Of a stretch of 64,000 nt of DNA, positions 1-9,361 are shown piece after piece. The stretch spans positions 1 to 64,000 of the forward strand of contig JAFIFH010000016.1 in NCBI GenBank assembly GCA_020832105.1. The letters are read 5' to 3'. How positions within the stretch are numbered: position 1 is the first letter of the stretch; each line of letters begins with the position of its first letter. Source of the DNA: Idiomarina sp. (lineage in GTDB: Bacteria; Pseudomonadota; Gammaproteobacteria; Enterobacterales; Alteromonadaceae). The notes under the pieces are model-generated. The model made no database searches and had not been told where the DNA came from. It saw only the letters and a program-made list of their open reading frames with translations. The position numbers and the translations under genes are program-made.

Positions 1-1
1 T

Positions 2-304
2 ACCACGGCGATTACTTCAGCGACCGCAAGCCCTAACACGTGTAATAGCCAGGAGCTGACCGTTGCCAACTTCGTTGACACCACATATGACGTATTAGTG
101 GCAGAAACGGCACAAGGTCGCGGCGAGCACGTTATTACTGCGCTCAGCCTGGCCGGTTGCACAGCCTCTTCACAAAACATTGAGGCTTTGCGCAATGGCT
201 TACGTGAAGACGTAGCGGCTGACAGCTACACCACAGCGGATCACGCAGACAAAGCATATAGCTACTACCAGACCCTACAGCAAACAGCTGTAGCCTGTGG
301 CTAA
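2..304 (+). CDS. DUF3015 family protein, C-terminal part (5' end outside window)
   Basis: The reading frame is open from the window edge to a TAA at 302-304, giving about 100 residues of a protein whose start lies upstream. The visible start TTAITSATASPNTCNS, with a conserved Cys and the Ser/Thr-rich turn, fits the DUF3015 family of small exported proteins of unknown function. Two further Cys residues (LAGCTASS and the C-terminal AVACG) would suit disulfides in the periplasm. It sits directly before a DUF4105 gene, an arrangement I know from other gammaproteobacteria, so the two products may work together at the cell envelope. An internal ATG would give only 68 residues and would cut through the conserved part, so it is not the start. 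Confidence 0.7.
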   Translation, partial: TTAITSATASPNTCNSQELTVANFVDTTYDVLVAETAQGRGEHVITALSLAGCTASSQNIEALRNGLREDVAADSYTTADHADKAYSYYQTLQQTAVACG

Positions 305-315
305 GCACGCACATG

Positions 316-339
316 AGAGGTGCGCGATGGCGCACCTCT
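316..339 (+). terminator. Perfect 10-bp hairpin between DUF3015 and DUF4105 genes
   Basis: AGAGGTGCGC and GCGCACCTCT pair perfectly around a GATG loop, 12 bases after the DUF3015 stop. There is no T-run after it, so it may weaken read-through or stabilise the upstream mRNA end rather than fully stop transcription. Confidence 0.5.
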
Positions 340-370
340 ACTCCTTCCCAGCACAAAATTTTCCACTCAA

Positions 371-2242
371 ATGAAAGCATTCTTTGTTGTTGCTCTGTGC
401 GCTGCCGCCCTAAGCTGGGCTTATCCTGCTGCGGCCGTTCAGCAGCTGCCAAGTGACGCTACGCTGGCTAACATTGCGGCCCAACCGACCTGGTTAAAGT
501 TATTACATTTTGACCGAGAAGGTTTGTTCAGCGAGCCACGTAGCGCGGTTAATGATGCCAACTTCTTCTTCGCCGAAGACGGCGCGGTGAACCCCAAGGC
601 AGAGCTAGAAGCGACCTTGCGTGCAATGCTTGCACCCGAAGACGATGTATTGCATCCAAGCTGTAATTTTCCAGCACGGGCGATGTGGTTGAGTGAGCAG
701 GGCCTGATTCAGTTGGCTGACGATATCTCGTGTCCGGCGTGGGATGAATGGCGCCATCGACATGATAATGGCAAAGTCGGACTGACCTTTGCGTCTGGCT
801 ATTTAGGTAACCCGGCGTCATTTTTTGGCCATCTACTGCTGCATATTAGGCCTCCAGCAGACGGCTCTGCTGACCAGATGACCGCCAGCCACCTGCTCGA
901 TTCGAGCCTTAATTTTGGTGCTGATATTCCTGCCACCGATGGCATGCTGCCGTACATGGTAAAAGGCCTGATAGGCGGCTACCAGGCGCGTTATTCAGAG
1001 GCTCCTTTTTATCGCAACACGTCGCTGTATAGCGAAACTCAAATGCGCGACAGCTGGTTTTACCAACTTGATCTTCCCGCTGCAAAACAGGCGTTTCTCA
1101 TCGCACATTTGTACGAAGTGCTAGGCCATAATTTTGACTATCTTTTTCTCTCACAAAACTGCGCCTCGCGGATTGGCCGCACATTAGAGCTGGTGATTGA
1201 CGATAGCCTGGCGAAAAGCGCTGCGCCTTGGGTCTCCCCCGAGCAAGTGATTCGACTGGCTGCGCCGCATACCAGCGACACAGTATATTACCCGTCTCGG
1301 CGTCGCATCACTGAGCATGCGTACCACGAGTTAAGCCCCGATGAACAACATGCGATTGGCGCTGCTTGGCCCACATTGTCAGAGTTTTCATTGTCCGCAC
1401 CAGCCCTGCAGGCGTTACCTGAACGAAGTCAGGCAAGAGTCTTAGACGTGCTGTTAAGCCATGCGTTGTTTATTCAGCAAAGTGCACACAAAGAAACAGG
1501 CCAAGAGATTCAGCACAAGCTTTTGCAGGCTCGCTTACAGCTTCCTGCGCAAGCCGCAGCGGAACCGCCGCTACCAGCCCCTCGGCCGCCGCACGAGGCA
1601 GCACCAACGGCCAGTGTGCGCATTGGTGCTGGATACTCTGACCGCTTCGGGGAGGGCATGCAGATAAGTTTTCGCCCATTGCAATATGACCTGTTGGAAA
1701 GTAATGATGACCGTATGCCGTTCGCGGCGCTGGAGATTTTAAGGCTGGACCTTGATATTTTCGATAGCCGGCCCGAGCTTAGCCAGCTGGTGCTGTTTGA
1801 TGTCACCAACCTGAATACGTTGAATACCGGGTTGCCGATTGAAAGTAAACTGGCGTGGCAGGCGAAAGCGCAAATCCAGTCTCAACAGCTGGCCTGCCAG
1901 GGGTGTCAGACAGGTAGCCTGCACTTAAATGGCGGTCAGTCATGGCGAGCACACAACTTAACCCTTTATGGATTGGTGGGAGGGGTGCTGCGCACGACCG
2001 GGTATCAGCAAGGACCGGCAGCGCTGGAGCTGCAAGCAGGCGCGCTGTATGACTGGTCACCCGGCAACCGTACCTGGTTGCGTGGCGAGTATCAGAATGG
2101 CGGCCAGGGTGCCAACAGCGAGCATTGGCGCATGTTGCTGGAGCACCGGGTGCAGGTTTCAAGGTATCGGGATATCCGTTTAAAGGTAGTGAAAGACAGC
2201 TCAGACACCCAGGTGAGCCTAAACCTTGGATTGTATTGGTAG
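371..2242 (+). CDS. DUF4105 (Lnb N-terminal periplasmic domain) exported protein
   Basis: A 623-residue protein starting at the ATG at 371. From there the N-terminus MKAFFVVALCAAALSWAYPAAA is a clear signal peptide. An upstream in-frame start at 320 would add 17 polar residues before the signal and fall inside the intergenic hairpin. The family hallmarks are visible: a NPASFFGH segment near residue 147 and the conserved QNCASRI cysteine near residue 263, both typical of the DUF4105/Lnb N-terminal periplasmic domain. The C-terminal third, with alternating short hydrophobic strands up to the aromatic end NLGLYW, looks like an outer-membrane or beta-rich domain. Function is unknown; the gene pairs with the DUF3015 gene before it. 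Confidence 0.75.
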   Translation: MKAFFVVALCAAALSWAYPAAAVQQLPSDATLANIAAQPTWLKLLHFDREGLFSEPRSAVNDANFFFAEDGAVNPKAELEATLRAMLAPEDDVLHPSCNFPARAMWLSEQGLIQLADDISCPAWDEWRHRHDNGKVGLTFASGYLGNPASFFGHLLLHIRPPADGSADQMTASHLLDSSLNFGADIPATDGMLPYMVKGLIGGYQARYSEAPFYRNTSLYSETQMRDSWFYQLDLPAAKQAFLIAHLYEVLGHNFDYLFLSQNCASRIGRTLELVIDDSLAKSAAPWVSPEQVIRLAAPHTSDTVYYPSRRRITEHAYHELSPDEQHAIGAAWPTLSEFSLSAPALQALPERSQARVLDVLLSHALFIQQSAHKETGQEIQHKLLQARLQLPAQAAAEPPLPAPRPPHEAAPTASVRIGAGYSDRFGEGMQISFRPLQYDLLESNDDRMPFAALEILRLDLDIFDSRPELSQLVLFDVTNLNTLNTGLPIESKLAWQAKAQIQSQQLACQGCQTGSLHLNGGQSWRAHNLTLYGLVGGVLRTTGYQQGPAALELQAGALYDWSPGNRTWLRGEYQNGGQGANSEHWRMLLEHRVQVSRYRDIRLKVVKDSSDTQVSLNLGLYW

Positions 2243-2249
2243 ATTGTAG

Positions 2250-2283
2250 GTCAGGCTGCGCCTGCCGCCAGGCGCCGCCTGAC
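2250..2283. repeat. REP-like hairpin, extended copy
   Basis: Two 15-base arms (2250-2264 and 2269-2283) pair with a single mismatch around a CCGC loop, between the convergent DUF4105 and frdD genes. The first part, GTCAGGC-TGC-GCCTGCC, is a member of the four-copy palindrome family also found at 9135, 60650 and 62266. There is no T-tract on either side, so it resembles a REP element or transcript-end stabiliser more than an intrinsic terminator. Confidence 0.6.
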
Positions 2284-2301
2284 CAAGCATTGCCCCCAGG
2301 T

Positions 2302-2652
2302 TTAAAACGTAAACCATGCCCACAAGGCGGTAAAGCTGAAGACTGCCGCCACGCCATAGCAAATGAAGGCGCTAGTGCTGCCGCCACCAAGTTTTAAATC
2401 GTGCAGACCATGGCGAATACGATGAGCTGCATGAAAAGCCGGTAAACACAGCACAGCACCGGTAAAAATCAGCCCCCAGATACCTTGATACCAGCCCACC
2501 AACTCAACAAAGCTAACCTCAATCACGCCTAACGGCACTAACACCCCAAACACCAGCGCCACGGCAGGGACAAACACCGCAAAACATACGCCGCCGGCGC
2601 TAAACAAGCTCCACCACAGTGGCTCAAAATGTAACCCGCGTAATCGACTCAT
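2302..2652 (-). CDS. frdD: Fumarate reductase membrane anchor subunit D
   Basis: A 116-residue hydrophobic protein with three membrane helices, the usual size and layout for FrdD. Together with FrdC it anchors the FrdAB catalytic dimer to the cytoplasmic membrane and forms the quinol site, so that electrons from menaquinol reduce fumarate to succinate during anaerobic growth. The start overlaps the frdC stop by 4 bp, so the four frd genes are translationally coupled. Sequence conservation in this subunit is low; the call rests on length, membrane pattern and being the last gene of an otherwise clear frdABCD operon. Confidence 0.88.
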   Translation of the reverse strand: MSRLRGLHFEPLWWSLFSAGGVCFAVFVPAVALVFGVLVPLGVIEVSFVELVGWYQGIWGLIFTGAVLCLPAFHAAHRIRHGLHDLKLGGGSTSAFICYGVAAVFSFTALWAWFTF

Positions 2653-3032
2653 GGCTCACCCCCGCTAACGACCCACAGCACGATAGCGATGATCACAACG
2701 ACCGCTAACCATTGTGCCGCCACCAACCATTGCGCTGGCAGGGTCTTATCACCCAATCGAATCGGCATCACCCTTGGGAACAGCTGGAAAAAGGTGAATG
2801 CGTGATAAAGGCTGGCGAGTAGAGCAATCAAATGCACCGCGACAATCAGCGGATTGCCCATAAAAGACTGCCACTGGGCAAAACGCTCTGCGTCCTGCAA
2901 GCTGAATACCCCAGCCAGTAATGAGCATAAGAGGAAAGCCAGTGGCAATACCGTCGCCTCACGCAGCATATAAAGCTTGAAGAAACGATGCTTGCGCCAC
3001 CAACTACCGCTTAACGATGTCTTGTAGCTCAT
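2649..3032 (-). CDS. frdC: Fumarate reductase membrane anchor subunit C
   Basis: A 127-residue protein with three membrane helices, close to the usual 130 residues. The N-terminal [21 protein letters not shown] and the [20 protein letters not shown] helix are typical of FrdC, the quinol-binding anchor of fumarate reductase. It overlaps frdB by 4 bp and frdD by 4 bp. The polypeptide is of the haem-free four-subunit type, unlike the haem-bearing SdhC of aerobic succinate dehydrogenase, which supports a reductase role. Confidence 0.92.
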   Translation of the reverse strand: MSYKTSLSGSWWRKHRFFKLYMLREATVLPLAFLLCSLLAGVFSLQDAERFAQWQSFMGNPLIVAVHLIALLASLYHAFTFFQLFPRVMPIRLGDKTLPAQWLVAAQWLAVVVIIAIVLWVVSGGEP

Positions 3033-3802
3033 TGGTGTTCTCCTTGCAGTTGCGAGCCTTTAAATAGCTGAATCAACATGCTCTTGGCTGAGTCCACCTT
3101 GCCCTGATTCACCGCGGCCGCAGGGTCGACACCTTTTGGGCAGACGTCCGAGCAAAAGCCTACAAATGTGCAGCTCCATACGCCGTTTTTGCTATTCAGC
3201 AGGGGCATGCGTTCAGTTTTGCCATGATCACGACTATCCAGGTTATAGCGATGTGCCAGCGCGATGGCGCCGGGACCGACAAATTCCGGGTTAAGGCCAA
3301 ATTGCGGACAGGCCGCATAACAAAGGCCGCAATTAATGCAGTTGGCGAACTGCTGATACCGACTTAACTGGGCGGGTGACTGCAAGCTCGCTTCGGCCGG
3401 CAGGCTTGCAGTATCGACATTGTCACCAATGATATAAGGCTTTACCGCCTCCAGATGAGTCAAAAACTCGTCCATATTCACAATCAAATCGCGTTCAACG
3501 CTAAAATGCGCAAGCGGCTCAATACGAATGGGGGTCTCTGGGGTATGGTCGTACAGGCGTAAAAAATCTTTGCAGCCAAGTTTAGGAATGCCATTCACCA
3601 TTACCCCACAGGAGCCGCAAATGGCCATGCGACATGACCAGCGGTAACTTAACGTAGCGTCGATGTGTTCTTTGATGTAGTTCAGCGCATCAAGAATCGA
3701 GGTACTTTCGTCAAAAGGTACGTCATAACGTTGCAGGTAAGGTTCCTTGTCTCGCTCAGGTGAATACCGAGTCACTTCAATAGCGCGCGTTTGCACATTC
3801 AT
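3029..3802 (-). CDS. frdB: Fumarate reductase iron-sulfur subunit B
   Basis: A 257-residue iron-sulfur protein that carries electrons from the membrane quinol site to FrdA. All three cluster motifs are visible in order: the [2Fe-2S] set in [16 protein letters not shown] (about residues 56-71), the [4Fe-4S] set [12 protein letters not shown] (about residues 151-162), and the [3Fe-4S] set [14 protein letters not shown] (about residues 212-225). Length matches E. coli FrdB (244) with a few extra residues. The 4-bp overlaps with frdA before it and frdC after it point to a single translationally coupled operon. Confidence 0.96.
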   Translation of the reverse strand: MNVQTRAIEVTRYSPERDKEPYLQRYDVPFDESTSILDALNYIKEHIDATLSYRWSCRMAICGSCGVMVNGIPKLGCKDFLRLYDHTPETPIRIEPLAHFSVERDLIVNMDEFLTHLEAVKPYIIGDNVDTASLPAEASLQSPAQLSRYQQFANCINCGLCYAACPQFGLNPEFVGPGAIALAHRYNLDSRDHGKTERMPLLNSKNGVWSCTFVGFCSDVCPKGVDPAAAVNQGKVDSAKSMLIQLFKGSQLQGEHQ

Positions 3803-5613
3803 GCCGCACCTCCGTTATCGGCCTGACGCGTTTTGCGCTGGTCGCCATAGGCACGCTCACCAGGAGCCGATAAACTGGTATCCACGTCTTGCCAGCGCAG
3901 TACCGCCCGCTCGTTTTCCCATGACACCAGGCTATGCTTTAAAAACTCCCGGTCATTTCTTTGTGTCAACTCGGGCTCAAGGCGCTGGTGGGCGCCGCGC
4001 GATTCGCGCCGCTCAAGCGCGGCTAAGCAAATGGCTTCAGCCACGTCTAAACTAAATTCCAATTCAATGCAGTGCAGCAGATCGGTATTGTAGACACCGC
4101 TTTGGTCCTCAATTCGCACATCTTGATAGTCCGCTTTAAGCGCGCGAATGGTCTCAAGAGTCTCTTGCAGGGCTGACTCTTGCCGATAAATGCCGCAACC
4201 TGTCTCCATGGTGGTGACCAATGCCTGTTTAAGTTCGGCCCAGCTGCGCGACTTTGGATCACGGGTGGATGTGTCCATTAACCCCGCAATTTTGTCCTCC
4301 CAGGTCGCCAGTATGGCTTTGCTGCGCGCCTGTAACAGGTTGTGATGTTGCTTATTAGCAAATGCCCGGGCTCGGCGAGCGGCTTTCTCACCCGCCAGGC
4401 GGCCAAACACCAGCAACTCACTGAGTGAATTAGAGCCTAAGCGGTTTGCGCCATGCAGCCCCACAGACGCGCATTCACCCACCGCATATAAGCCACCAAT
4501 GGATGTTTCACACTGACTATCGGTCATGATGCCGCCCATGGTGTAATGCACCGCCGGACGAATGGGGATTGGCTCTTTAACCGGATCGACGTTGACATAG
4601 GCCTTCGCCAACTCACAGATGAACGGCAGTCGCTCATGTAAAAACTCAGCCCCTAAATGACGCAAATCGAGGTAAACCACGTCGGACTCACCATGCTTAC
4701 CCGTGCGCCCCTGTTGTTGCTCATGCCAGAATGCTTGTGACAATTTATCCCGTGGACCTAGCTCCATGTATTTGTTTTTCGGTTCGCCAAGTGGGGTTTC
4801 CGGGCCAAGATCGTAATCCTGCAAGTAACGATAATGGTCTTTGTTAAGGAGCACGCCACCTTCACCACGGCTGGCCTCAGTGATGAGGATGCCACTGCCC
4901 GGTAAGCCTGTGGGGTGATACTGTACAAATTCCATGTCACGCAATGCGACCCCATGACGATAGGCTATTGCCATACCGTCCCCGGTCACAATGCCACCAT
5001 TGGTATTGAAGCGAAACACGCGGCCGGCACCTCCGGTCGCCATAATCACCGCATTCGCATAAAGCACATGCAGCTCGCCGGTACTGATTTGCAAGGCAAT
5101 CACACCGCCAATACCACTCTCGTCGGTAATTAAGTCGAGCACAAAGTATTCGTCGAAGCGCTGTATATTGGGATATTTCAATGAGGTTTGGTACAGCGTA
5201 TGCAACATGTGAAAGCCGGTTTTGTCGGCGGCGAACCAGGTCCGCTCGGTTTTCATACCGCCAAAGCGGCGCACCTGAACATGACCGTCAGGTCGTCGGG
5301 ACCATGGGCAGCCCCAGCGCTCCATTTGCACGAGTTCGGCATGAGCATGACGCACGAAGTAATCTACCACGCCCTGCTCGGCAAGCCAGTCACCGCCCGC
5401 GACGGTGTCTTCAAAGTGTGCCGCATAGCTGTCGTCGTCACGGGTGACAGCGGCTGCACCGCCCTCAGCGGCCACCGTGTGGGAGCGCATCGGATACACC
5501 TTAGACAGCATCGCTACCTGCAAGCTGTCATCTGCGCTTGCCGCCGCAATGGCGGCACGCAACCCGGCGCCGCCGCCACCGACTACGATTACATCAAATG
5601 AATGTTGTTGCAT
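3799..5613 (-). CDS. frdA: Fumarate reductase flavoprotein subunit A
   Basis: A 604-residue catalytic flavoprotein that reduces fumarate to succinate in the cytoplasm. The FAD-binding start [18 protein letters not shown], the SHTVAAEGG segment with the His that binds FAD covalently, the active-site regions QYHPTGL and HYTMGGI, and the [13 protein letters not shown] motif are all present. The ATG at 5613 is preceded by AAGGAG. It is the first gene of frdABCD and lies 36 bp after a menA-like gene on the same strand, so quinone synthesis and the menaquinol-linked terminal reductase may share a transcript. SdhA is the main alternative, but the FrdC/FrdD partners argue for Frd. Confidence 0.96.
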   Translation of the reverse strand: MQQHSFDVIVVGGGGAGLRAAIAAASADDSLQVAMLSKVYPMRSHTVAAEGGAAAVTRDDDSYAAHFEDTVAGGDWLAEQGVVDYFVRHAHAELVQMERWGCPWSRRPDGHVQVRRFGGMKTERTWFAADKTGFHMLHTLYQTSLKYPNIQRFDEYFVLDLITDESGIGGVIALQISTGELHVLYANAVIMATGGAGRVFRFNTNGGIVTGDGMAIAYRHGVALRDMEFVQYHPTGLPGSGILITEASRGEGGVLLNKDHYRYLQDYDLGPETPLGEPKNKYMELGPRDKLSQAFWHEQQQGRTGKHGESDVVYLDLRHLGAEFLHERLPFICELAKAYVNVDPVKEPIPIRPAVHYTMGGIMTDSQCETSIGGLYAVGECASVGLHGANRLGSNSLSELLVFGRLAGEKAARRARAFANKQHHNLLQARSKAILATWEDKIAGLMDTSTRDPKSRSWAELKQALVTTMETGCGIYRQESALQETLETIRALKADYQDVRIEDQSGVYNTDLLHCIELEFSLDVAEAICLAALERRESRGAHQRLEPELTQRNDREFLKHSLVSWENERAVLRWQDVDTSLSAPGERAYGDQRKTRQADNGGAA

Positions 5614-5649
5614 ATCTGCTCCTTGCTAGCGTAGCTATTTGCGCAGGCA

Positions 5650-6543
5650 TCAGAACTGCCCACTTAACAGCACACCGATGGCCATGAGCAGTGGGAACCC
5701 ATGAATAAAACCTACATTCAGGCCAAGTAGGCGTACGTTACTGGCGATTGCGTCAGGCTGCGCGATGACGCCGCGTAACAGCGGCCATAGTAAAATAATA
5801 GAGGCCAGTCCAAGCAGCGCACCGCTGGGTAACCAGCCAGCCAGCACTGCTATAGGTACGAGTATAAAAGCAGCGATATGCAGCCAGGCGAAAATCATTG
5901 CGCTCGCTTGCGTGCCAACTACGATGGGTAAGTGCCTGCGCCCAACCTTCTTGTCAGCGGCGATATCTGGGAACTGATTGAGCAGTAGCAGGTTACTCAC
6001 TAACAGGGTCATGATAATAGCCATAACCCAGGCGCCAGCATGCAGCTCTGCACTGAATACCCATGCTGCGCCTAACGTCATACAAAGGCCAAAGCCAATA
6101 CCCGGCGCCAACAGGCACAACCAGGGCGAACGGTTAAGATATTGGGTGTAAGTATAGATAACCAGCACACCGACAACGCCCAGGCTAAGCAGCGCCCAGC
6201 CATGTAGCCAGACCAGCATGAGGCCGGTGGCCATGGTCAGTAATAGGGTCGACACAGCAAGCAGAATGGCGGCGTTGGCCAGATGCGGAGCTTGTACAAG
6301 GGTGCCGCTGCCGCCACTGAACGGCGTCGGTTTAGTATTAAAATCAAGGCCAGATTTGAAGTCGAAGTATTCATTGAAAGCATTCACGCTGATGTGCGCA
6401 CTGAGGCCAAGCAGAATGACTAAAAGGAGATCGGACAGGGGTATCAGGGCACCGTGGGCACGACTGACTGCATAGGCCGCAAATATGCAAACCAGCGGTA
6501 GAGTAAGAAAGTTGGGTCGAGTGACCCCGATCAGTTTGGTCAT
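5650..6543 (-). CDS. menA: UbiA-family prenyltransferase, menA-like
   Basis: A 297-residue membrane protein of the UbiA superfamily with about eight to nine helices. The two aspartate-rich substrate sites are visible: NEYFDFKSGLDFNTKP near residue 57, a variant of NDxxDxxxD, and DIAADKKVGRRHLPI near residue 195. The first is followed by PFSGGSGTL, as in 1,4-dihydroxy-2-naphthoate polyprenyltransferases. MenA attaches the isoprenoid chain in menaquinone synthesis. The position 36 bp before frdA, which needs menaquinol, supports this, but UbiA-family members acting on other aromatic rings cannot be excluded from sequence alone, so the symbol is tentative. Confidence 0.6.
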   Translation of the reverse strand: MTKLIGVTRPNFLTLPLVCIFAAYAVSRAHGALIPLSDLLLVILLGLSAHISVNAFNEYFDFKSGLDFNTKPTPFSGGSGTLVQAPHLANAAILLAVSTLLLTMATGLMLVWLHGWALLSLGVVGVLVIYTYTQYLNRSPWLCLLAPGIGFGLCMTLGAAWVFSAELHAGAWVMAIIMTLLVSNLLLLNQFPDIAADKKVGRRHLPIVVGTQASAMIFAWLHIAAFILVPIAVLAGWLPSGALLGLASIILLWPLLRGVIAQPDAIASNVRLLGLNVGFIHGFPLLMAIGVLLSGQF

Positions 6544-6562
6544 GGGTCTGCTGATTGATTGT

Positions 6563-6583
6563 ATTGATTATGAATTAATCAGT
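6563..6583. promoter_or_regulatory. Candidate operator upstream of the menA-frd genes
   Basis: ATTGATTA and TAATCAGT form an inverted repeat with one mismatch around TGAAT, 20-40 bp before the menA-like start, in a 175-bp gap after pyrE. The half-site TTGATTA resembles anaerobic-regulator half-sites, but the spacing does not match the FNR consensus (TTGAT-N4-ATCAA). Confidence 0.3.
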
Positions 6584-6718
6584 GTAGCTGAATATTCTGG
6601 CTCGGGTATTGATACAGAGCATGGTTTGCGGTGGGAAATGGTTGGATATGAAGTTCAGGCTCTCCTTAACCGGAGATCATGGCGGCACAGCTGACAGTGT
6701 CAACCGTACCGCAAATCA

Positions 6719-7360
6719 TTAGATACCGTACTGCTGCCGATACGCGCTGACCCTGGCCAGATTGTCATCTTGCCCTGGTTGCTCGCTAAGGTAAGTGATC
6801 AAGTCCCCTAGGGTCACAATCGCAATCACCTGGGCGTTATAATCACGCTCAACCTCTTGAATAGCGCTGAGTTCGCCTTTGCCTTTTTCTTGACGGTCGA
6901 GGGCAATTAACACCCCAGCCAGGCTGGCGCCATTGGCCTCGACAATATCCATAGACTCACGAATCGCAGTACCGGCGGTAATCACGTCATCTACCAGCAT
7001 AATGCGGCCCTTGAGATCAGCACCGACTAAGTTACCGCCTTCACCGTGTTCTTTCTTTTCTTTCCGGTTAAAGCAATAAGGCACGTCTTTATCGTGGTGC
7101 TCAAACAGGCTAATCGCCGTGGCGCTGGCAATGGGAATACCTTTATATGCCGGGCCAAACAGCACATCGAACTCAATCGCTGAGTCTTGCAGCGCTGCTG
7201 CATAATAACGGCCTAACCGCGCTAGGTCAGCGCCTGAATTAAACAACCCCGCGTTAAAAAAGTAAGGGCTGGTGCGGCCTGACTTTAGAGTAAATTCACC
7301 GAATTTGAGCACGCCTTTACTTAAGGCAAATTCAATAAACTCGCGTTGGTAGTCTTTCAT
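6719..7360 (-). CDS. pyrE: Orotate phosphoribosyltransferase
   Basis: A 213-residue enzyme matching E. coli PyrE in length and sequence. It joins orotate and PRPP to make orotidine 5'-phosphate, the fifth step of pyrimidine synthesis. The PRPP-binding motif appears as [14 protein letters not shown] near residues 120-133, with the flexible catalytic loop [13 protein letters not shown] just before it. The start codon overlaps the rph stop by 1 bp (TAATG), the classic rph-pyrE arrangement. Confidence 0.98.
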   Translation of the reverse strand: MKDYQREFIEFALSKGVLKFGEFTLKSGRTSPYFFNAGLFNSGADLARLGRYYAAALQDSAIEFDVLFGPAYKGIPIASATAISLFEHHDKDVPYCFNRKEKKEHGEGGNLVGADLKGRIMLVDDVITAGTAIRESMDIVEANGASLAGVLIALDRQEKGKGELSAIQEVERDYNAQVIAIVTLGDLITYLSEQPGQDDNLARVSAYRQQYGI

Positions 7361-8073
7361 TAATTCAGCGCCTCTTTTTGAATGTCATTGAGTTCACGAA
7401 TAGAGTGGCGAGCCAGATCCAGCATCGCGTTCATCTCATCAACGCTGAATGGTTCGCCCTCCGCAGTGCCTTGCACTTCAATCATCTTACCGGTTTCGGT
7501 CATCACCACGTTCATGTCAGTGTCGGCAGCAGAGTCTTCTTCGTACTGCAGGTCACTTATCGCTTCACCTTTGTAGATGCCCACAGAAATCGCCGCAACC
7601 ATCACTTTTAGTGGGTTTACTTTGACCATGCCCTTTTTGCGCATGTGATTCAACGCGTCCACCATGGCGACACAAGCACCGGTGATAGAGGCGGTACGCG
7701 TACCGCCATCGGCCTGAATCACGTCGCAATCGACGGTGATGGTGTTTTCGCCCAGGGCTTTCAAATCCACCGCTGCACGCAGCGAACGGCCAATCAAACG
7801 CTGGATTTCAAGGGTGCGCCCGCCCTGTTTACCGCGGCTTGCTTCACGATCTGAACGGGTATGGGTCGCCCGTGGCAGCATGCCGTATTCAGCAGTGATC
7901 CAGCCCTGGCCTTTACCTTTGAGGAAACGAGGCACGCCGCTTACCACAGTGGCATTACATAAAACTTTGGTGTCGCCAAATTCAATCAGAACGCTGCCTT
8001 CTGCGTGACGAGTGTAATTGCGGGTGATAGTCACCGGGCGGATTTGTTGAGCAGTACGGCCATCAGGGCGCAT
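7360..8073 (-). CDS. rph: RNase PH
   Basis: A 237-residue phosphorolytic 3'-5' exoribonuclease that trims tRNA 3' ends. The sequence runs [20 protein letters not shown], then [19 protein letters not shown], then [19 protein letters not shown], all RNase PH hallmarks, and the phosphate-binding Arg residues are kept. An open frame extends 26 codons further upstream, but the family start MRP at 8073 is preferred since the added residues are not family-like. It is translationally coupled to pyrE and divergent from yicC, as in enterobacteria. Confidence 0.97.
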   Translation of the reverse strand: MRPDGRTAQQIRPVTITRNYTRHAEGSVLIEFGDTKVLCNATVVSGVPRFLKGKGQGWITAEYGMLPRATHTRSDREASRGKQGGRTLEIQRLIGRSLRAAVDLKALGENTITVDCDVIQADGGTRTASITGACVAMVDALNHMRKKGMVKVNPLKVMVAAISVGIYKGEAISDLQYEEDSAADTDMNVVMTETGKMIEVQGTAEGEPFSVDEMNAMLDLARHSIRELNDIQKEALN

Positions 8074-8270
8074 AGAAAACCTCGTTGCTGATTGGGGGAG
8101 TAGATGTCTAAAAACGCGCCTATTATAGGCTTTTTGGCCGCGCAACGCCACGCCGCAAGGGCGATTGTAAGGCGGGTGTTCTTGCTAGTGGCACACAGGT
8201 ATACTAAGCCGGTTACGGCCACGTAAGTGAAAGCGTGGCCATACGCGACTCTTAAGCTAAGGAAACCACC

Positions 8271-9134
8271 ATGATTTACAGTATGACCGCTTATGCCCGC
8301 CACGAAGTGAAAGGCGACTGGGGCAGTGCCGTATGGGAAATACGTTCCGTAAACCAGCGTTATCTTGAAACCTTCTTCCGTTTACCAGAGCAATTCCGCG
8401 GCCTCGAAACCGGCCTGCGTGACCGCCTGCGCAAGCGCCTGGCGCGCGGCAAAGTGGAATGTGGACTGCGCTTTAACGCCAACGAAGGTGCCTCAACCGA
8501 CTTAGTCATTAATGAAGAGCTGGCCAAAGCCGTCATCCGTAGCGCCGAATGGGTGCAATCAAGCGGTGGTAACGGTGGCATGAACCCGCTCGATATTCTG
8601 CGCTGGCCAGGCGTGATTAGCGCGCCAGAGCTCGATATGGATGCCCTGCAAAGTGAATTACTGGCAGGTTTTGAAGCCGCGATGGAAGATTTCATTGCTG
8701 CCCGCGCCGCTGAAGGCGGCAACATGCGCAAACTGATTGAAGATCGCTTAGAAGGCATTGGCAAGCAAGTGGCCTTTGTGCGCGAGAAGATGCCAACCGT
8801 GCTCGAATGGCAACGTGAGCGCTTACTAACCAAATTCAAAGAAGCATCTATTGAGCTTGACCCACAGCGTGTCGAGCAGGAAATGATCATGCTGGCGCAA
8901 AAAAGCGACGTCGCTGAGGAGCTCGACCGCCTCGACTCGCACATCAAAGAAGCACGTATCGCCCTGAACAAAGGGGGCGCCTGTGGCCGCCGTTTAGACT
9001 TCATGATGCAGGAGTTCAACCGCGAGGCCAACACCCTCGGCTCCAAGTCCATCAACGCCGAAATCACCGCCGCCGCAGTCGACCTCAAGGTCCTCATCGA
9101 ACAAATGAGAGAACAAATTCAAAACATCGAGTAG
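8271..9134 (+). CDS. yicC: YicC/YloC family endoribonuclease
   Basis: A 287-residue protein with the family start MIYSMTAYARHE and the conserved WEIRSVNQRYLE segment; the C-terminal DUF1732 part has EEIDRL-like EELDRLDSHI and GRRLDFMMQEFNREANTLGSKS. YicC-family proteins are endoribonucleases, linked in E. coli to decay of a small RNA. A ribosome-binding AAGGAAA lies just before the ATG. The gene diverges from rph-pyrE, as in E. coli, and is the last clearly core gene before the accessory region that starts near 9.2 kb. Confidence 0.95.
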   Translation: MIYSMTAYARHEVKGDWGSAVWEIRSVNQRYLETFFRLPEQFRGLETGLRDRLRKRLARGKVECGLRFNANEGASTDLVINEELAKAVIRSAEWVQSSGGNGGMNPLDILRWPGVISAPELDMDALQSELLAGFEAAMEDFIAARAAEGGNMRKLIEDRLEGIGKQVAFVREKMPTVLEWQRERLLTKFKEASIELDPQRVEQEMIMLAQKSDVAEELDRLDSHIKEARIALNKGGACGRRLDFMMQEFNREANTLGSKSINAEITAAAVDLKVLIEQMREQIQNIE

Positions 9135-9151
9135 GGCAGGCTCTGCCTGCC
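9135..9151. repeat. REP-like palindrome (GGCAGGC-TCT-GCCTGCC)
   Basis: A perfect 7-bp stem with a 3-base loop begins right after the yicC stop codon. It is one of four copies in the window (2250, 9135, 60650, 62266), each at or inside the 3' end of a gene. Confidence 0.6.
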
Positions 9152-9361
9152 GCCGCTCGATGTGCCAGTGCGGCTCTAAATTATAGGGAGATACAACATG
9201 AACAAGGAAAGTGCAGAAGAGCCCGCAGGCTTAACACGAGTCGGCAAGGTCTGCCGGTGCAGGTAAACAACATTGCCCATGTGGATGAACGTACGCCAGC
9301 CTGGGTAAAAACCAGAATCCAGCAATACAACCACAGCTTGATTTGGTTCATGCTCGCGGTA
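9152..9361 (+). other. Junction segment between yicC and hipA; possible small gene or gene relic
   Basis: A good ribosome site (AGGGAG) precedes an ATG at 9198, but that frame ends after 22 codons (stop 9264-9266). A second frame from about 9257 encodes VNNIAHVDERTPAWVKTRIQ followed by the hydrophobic SLIWFMLAVLNAYF and then runs into the opposite-strand hipA gene. The switch of frame and the run into hipA fit a gene cut off by the arrival of the hip module. I do not recognise the family. Confidence 0.25.

Noticed and set aside
1803-2390. A 195-codon open frame antisense to the DUF4105 gene end
   Set aside because: No recognisable protein features, and it crosses the convergent gene ends and the hairpin.
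8360-9097. A 245-codon open frame antisense to yicC
   Set aside because: Low-complexity Ser/Arg-rich translation typical of the shadow of a well-conserved gene.
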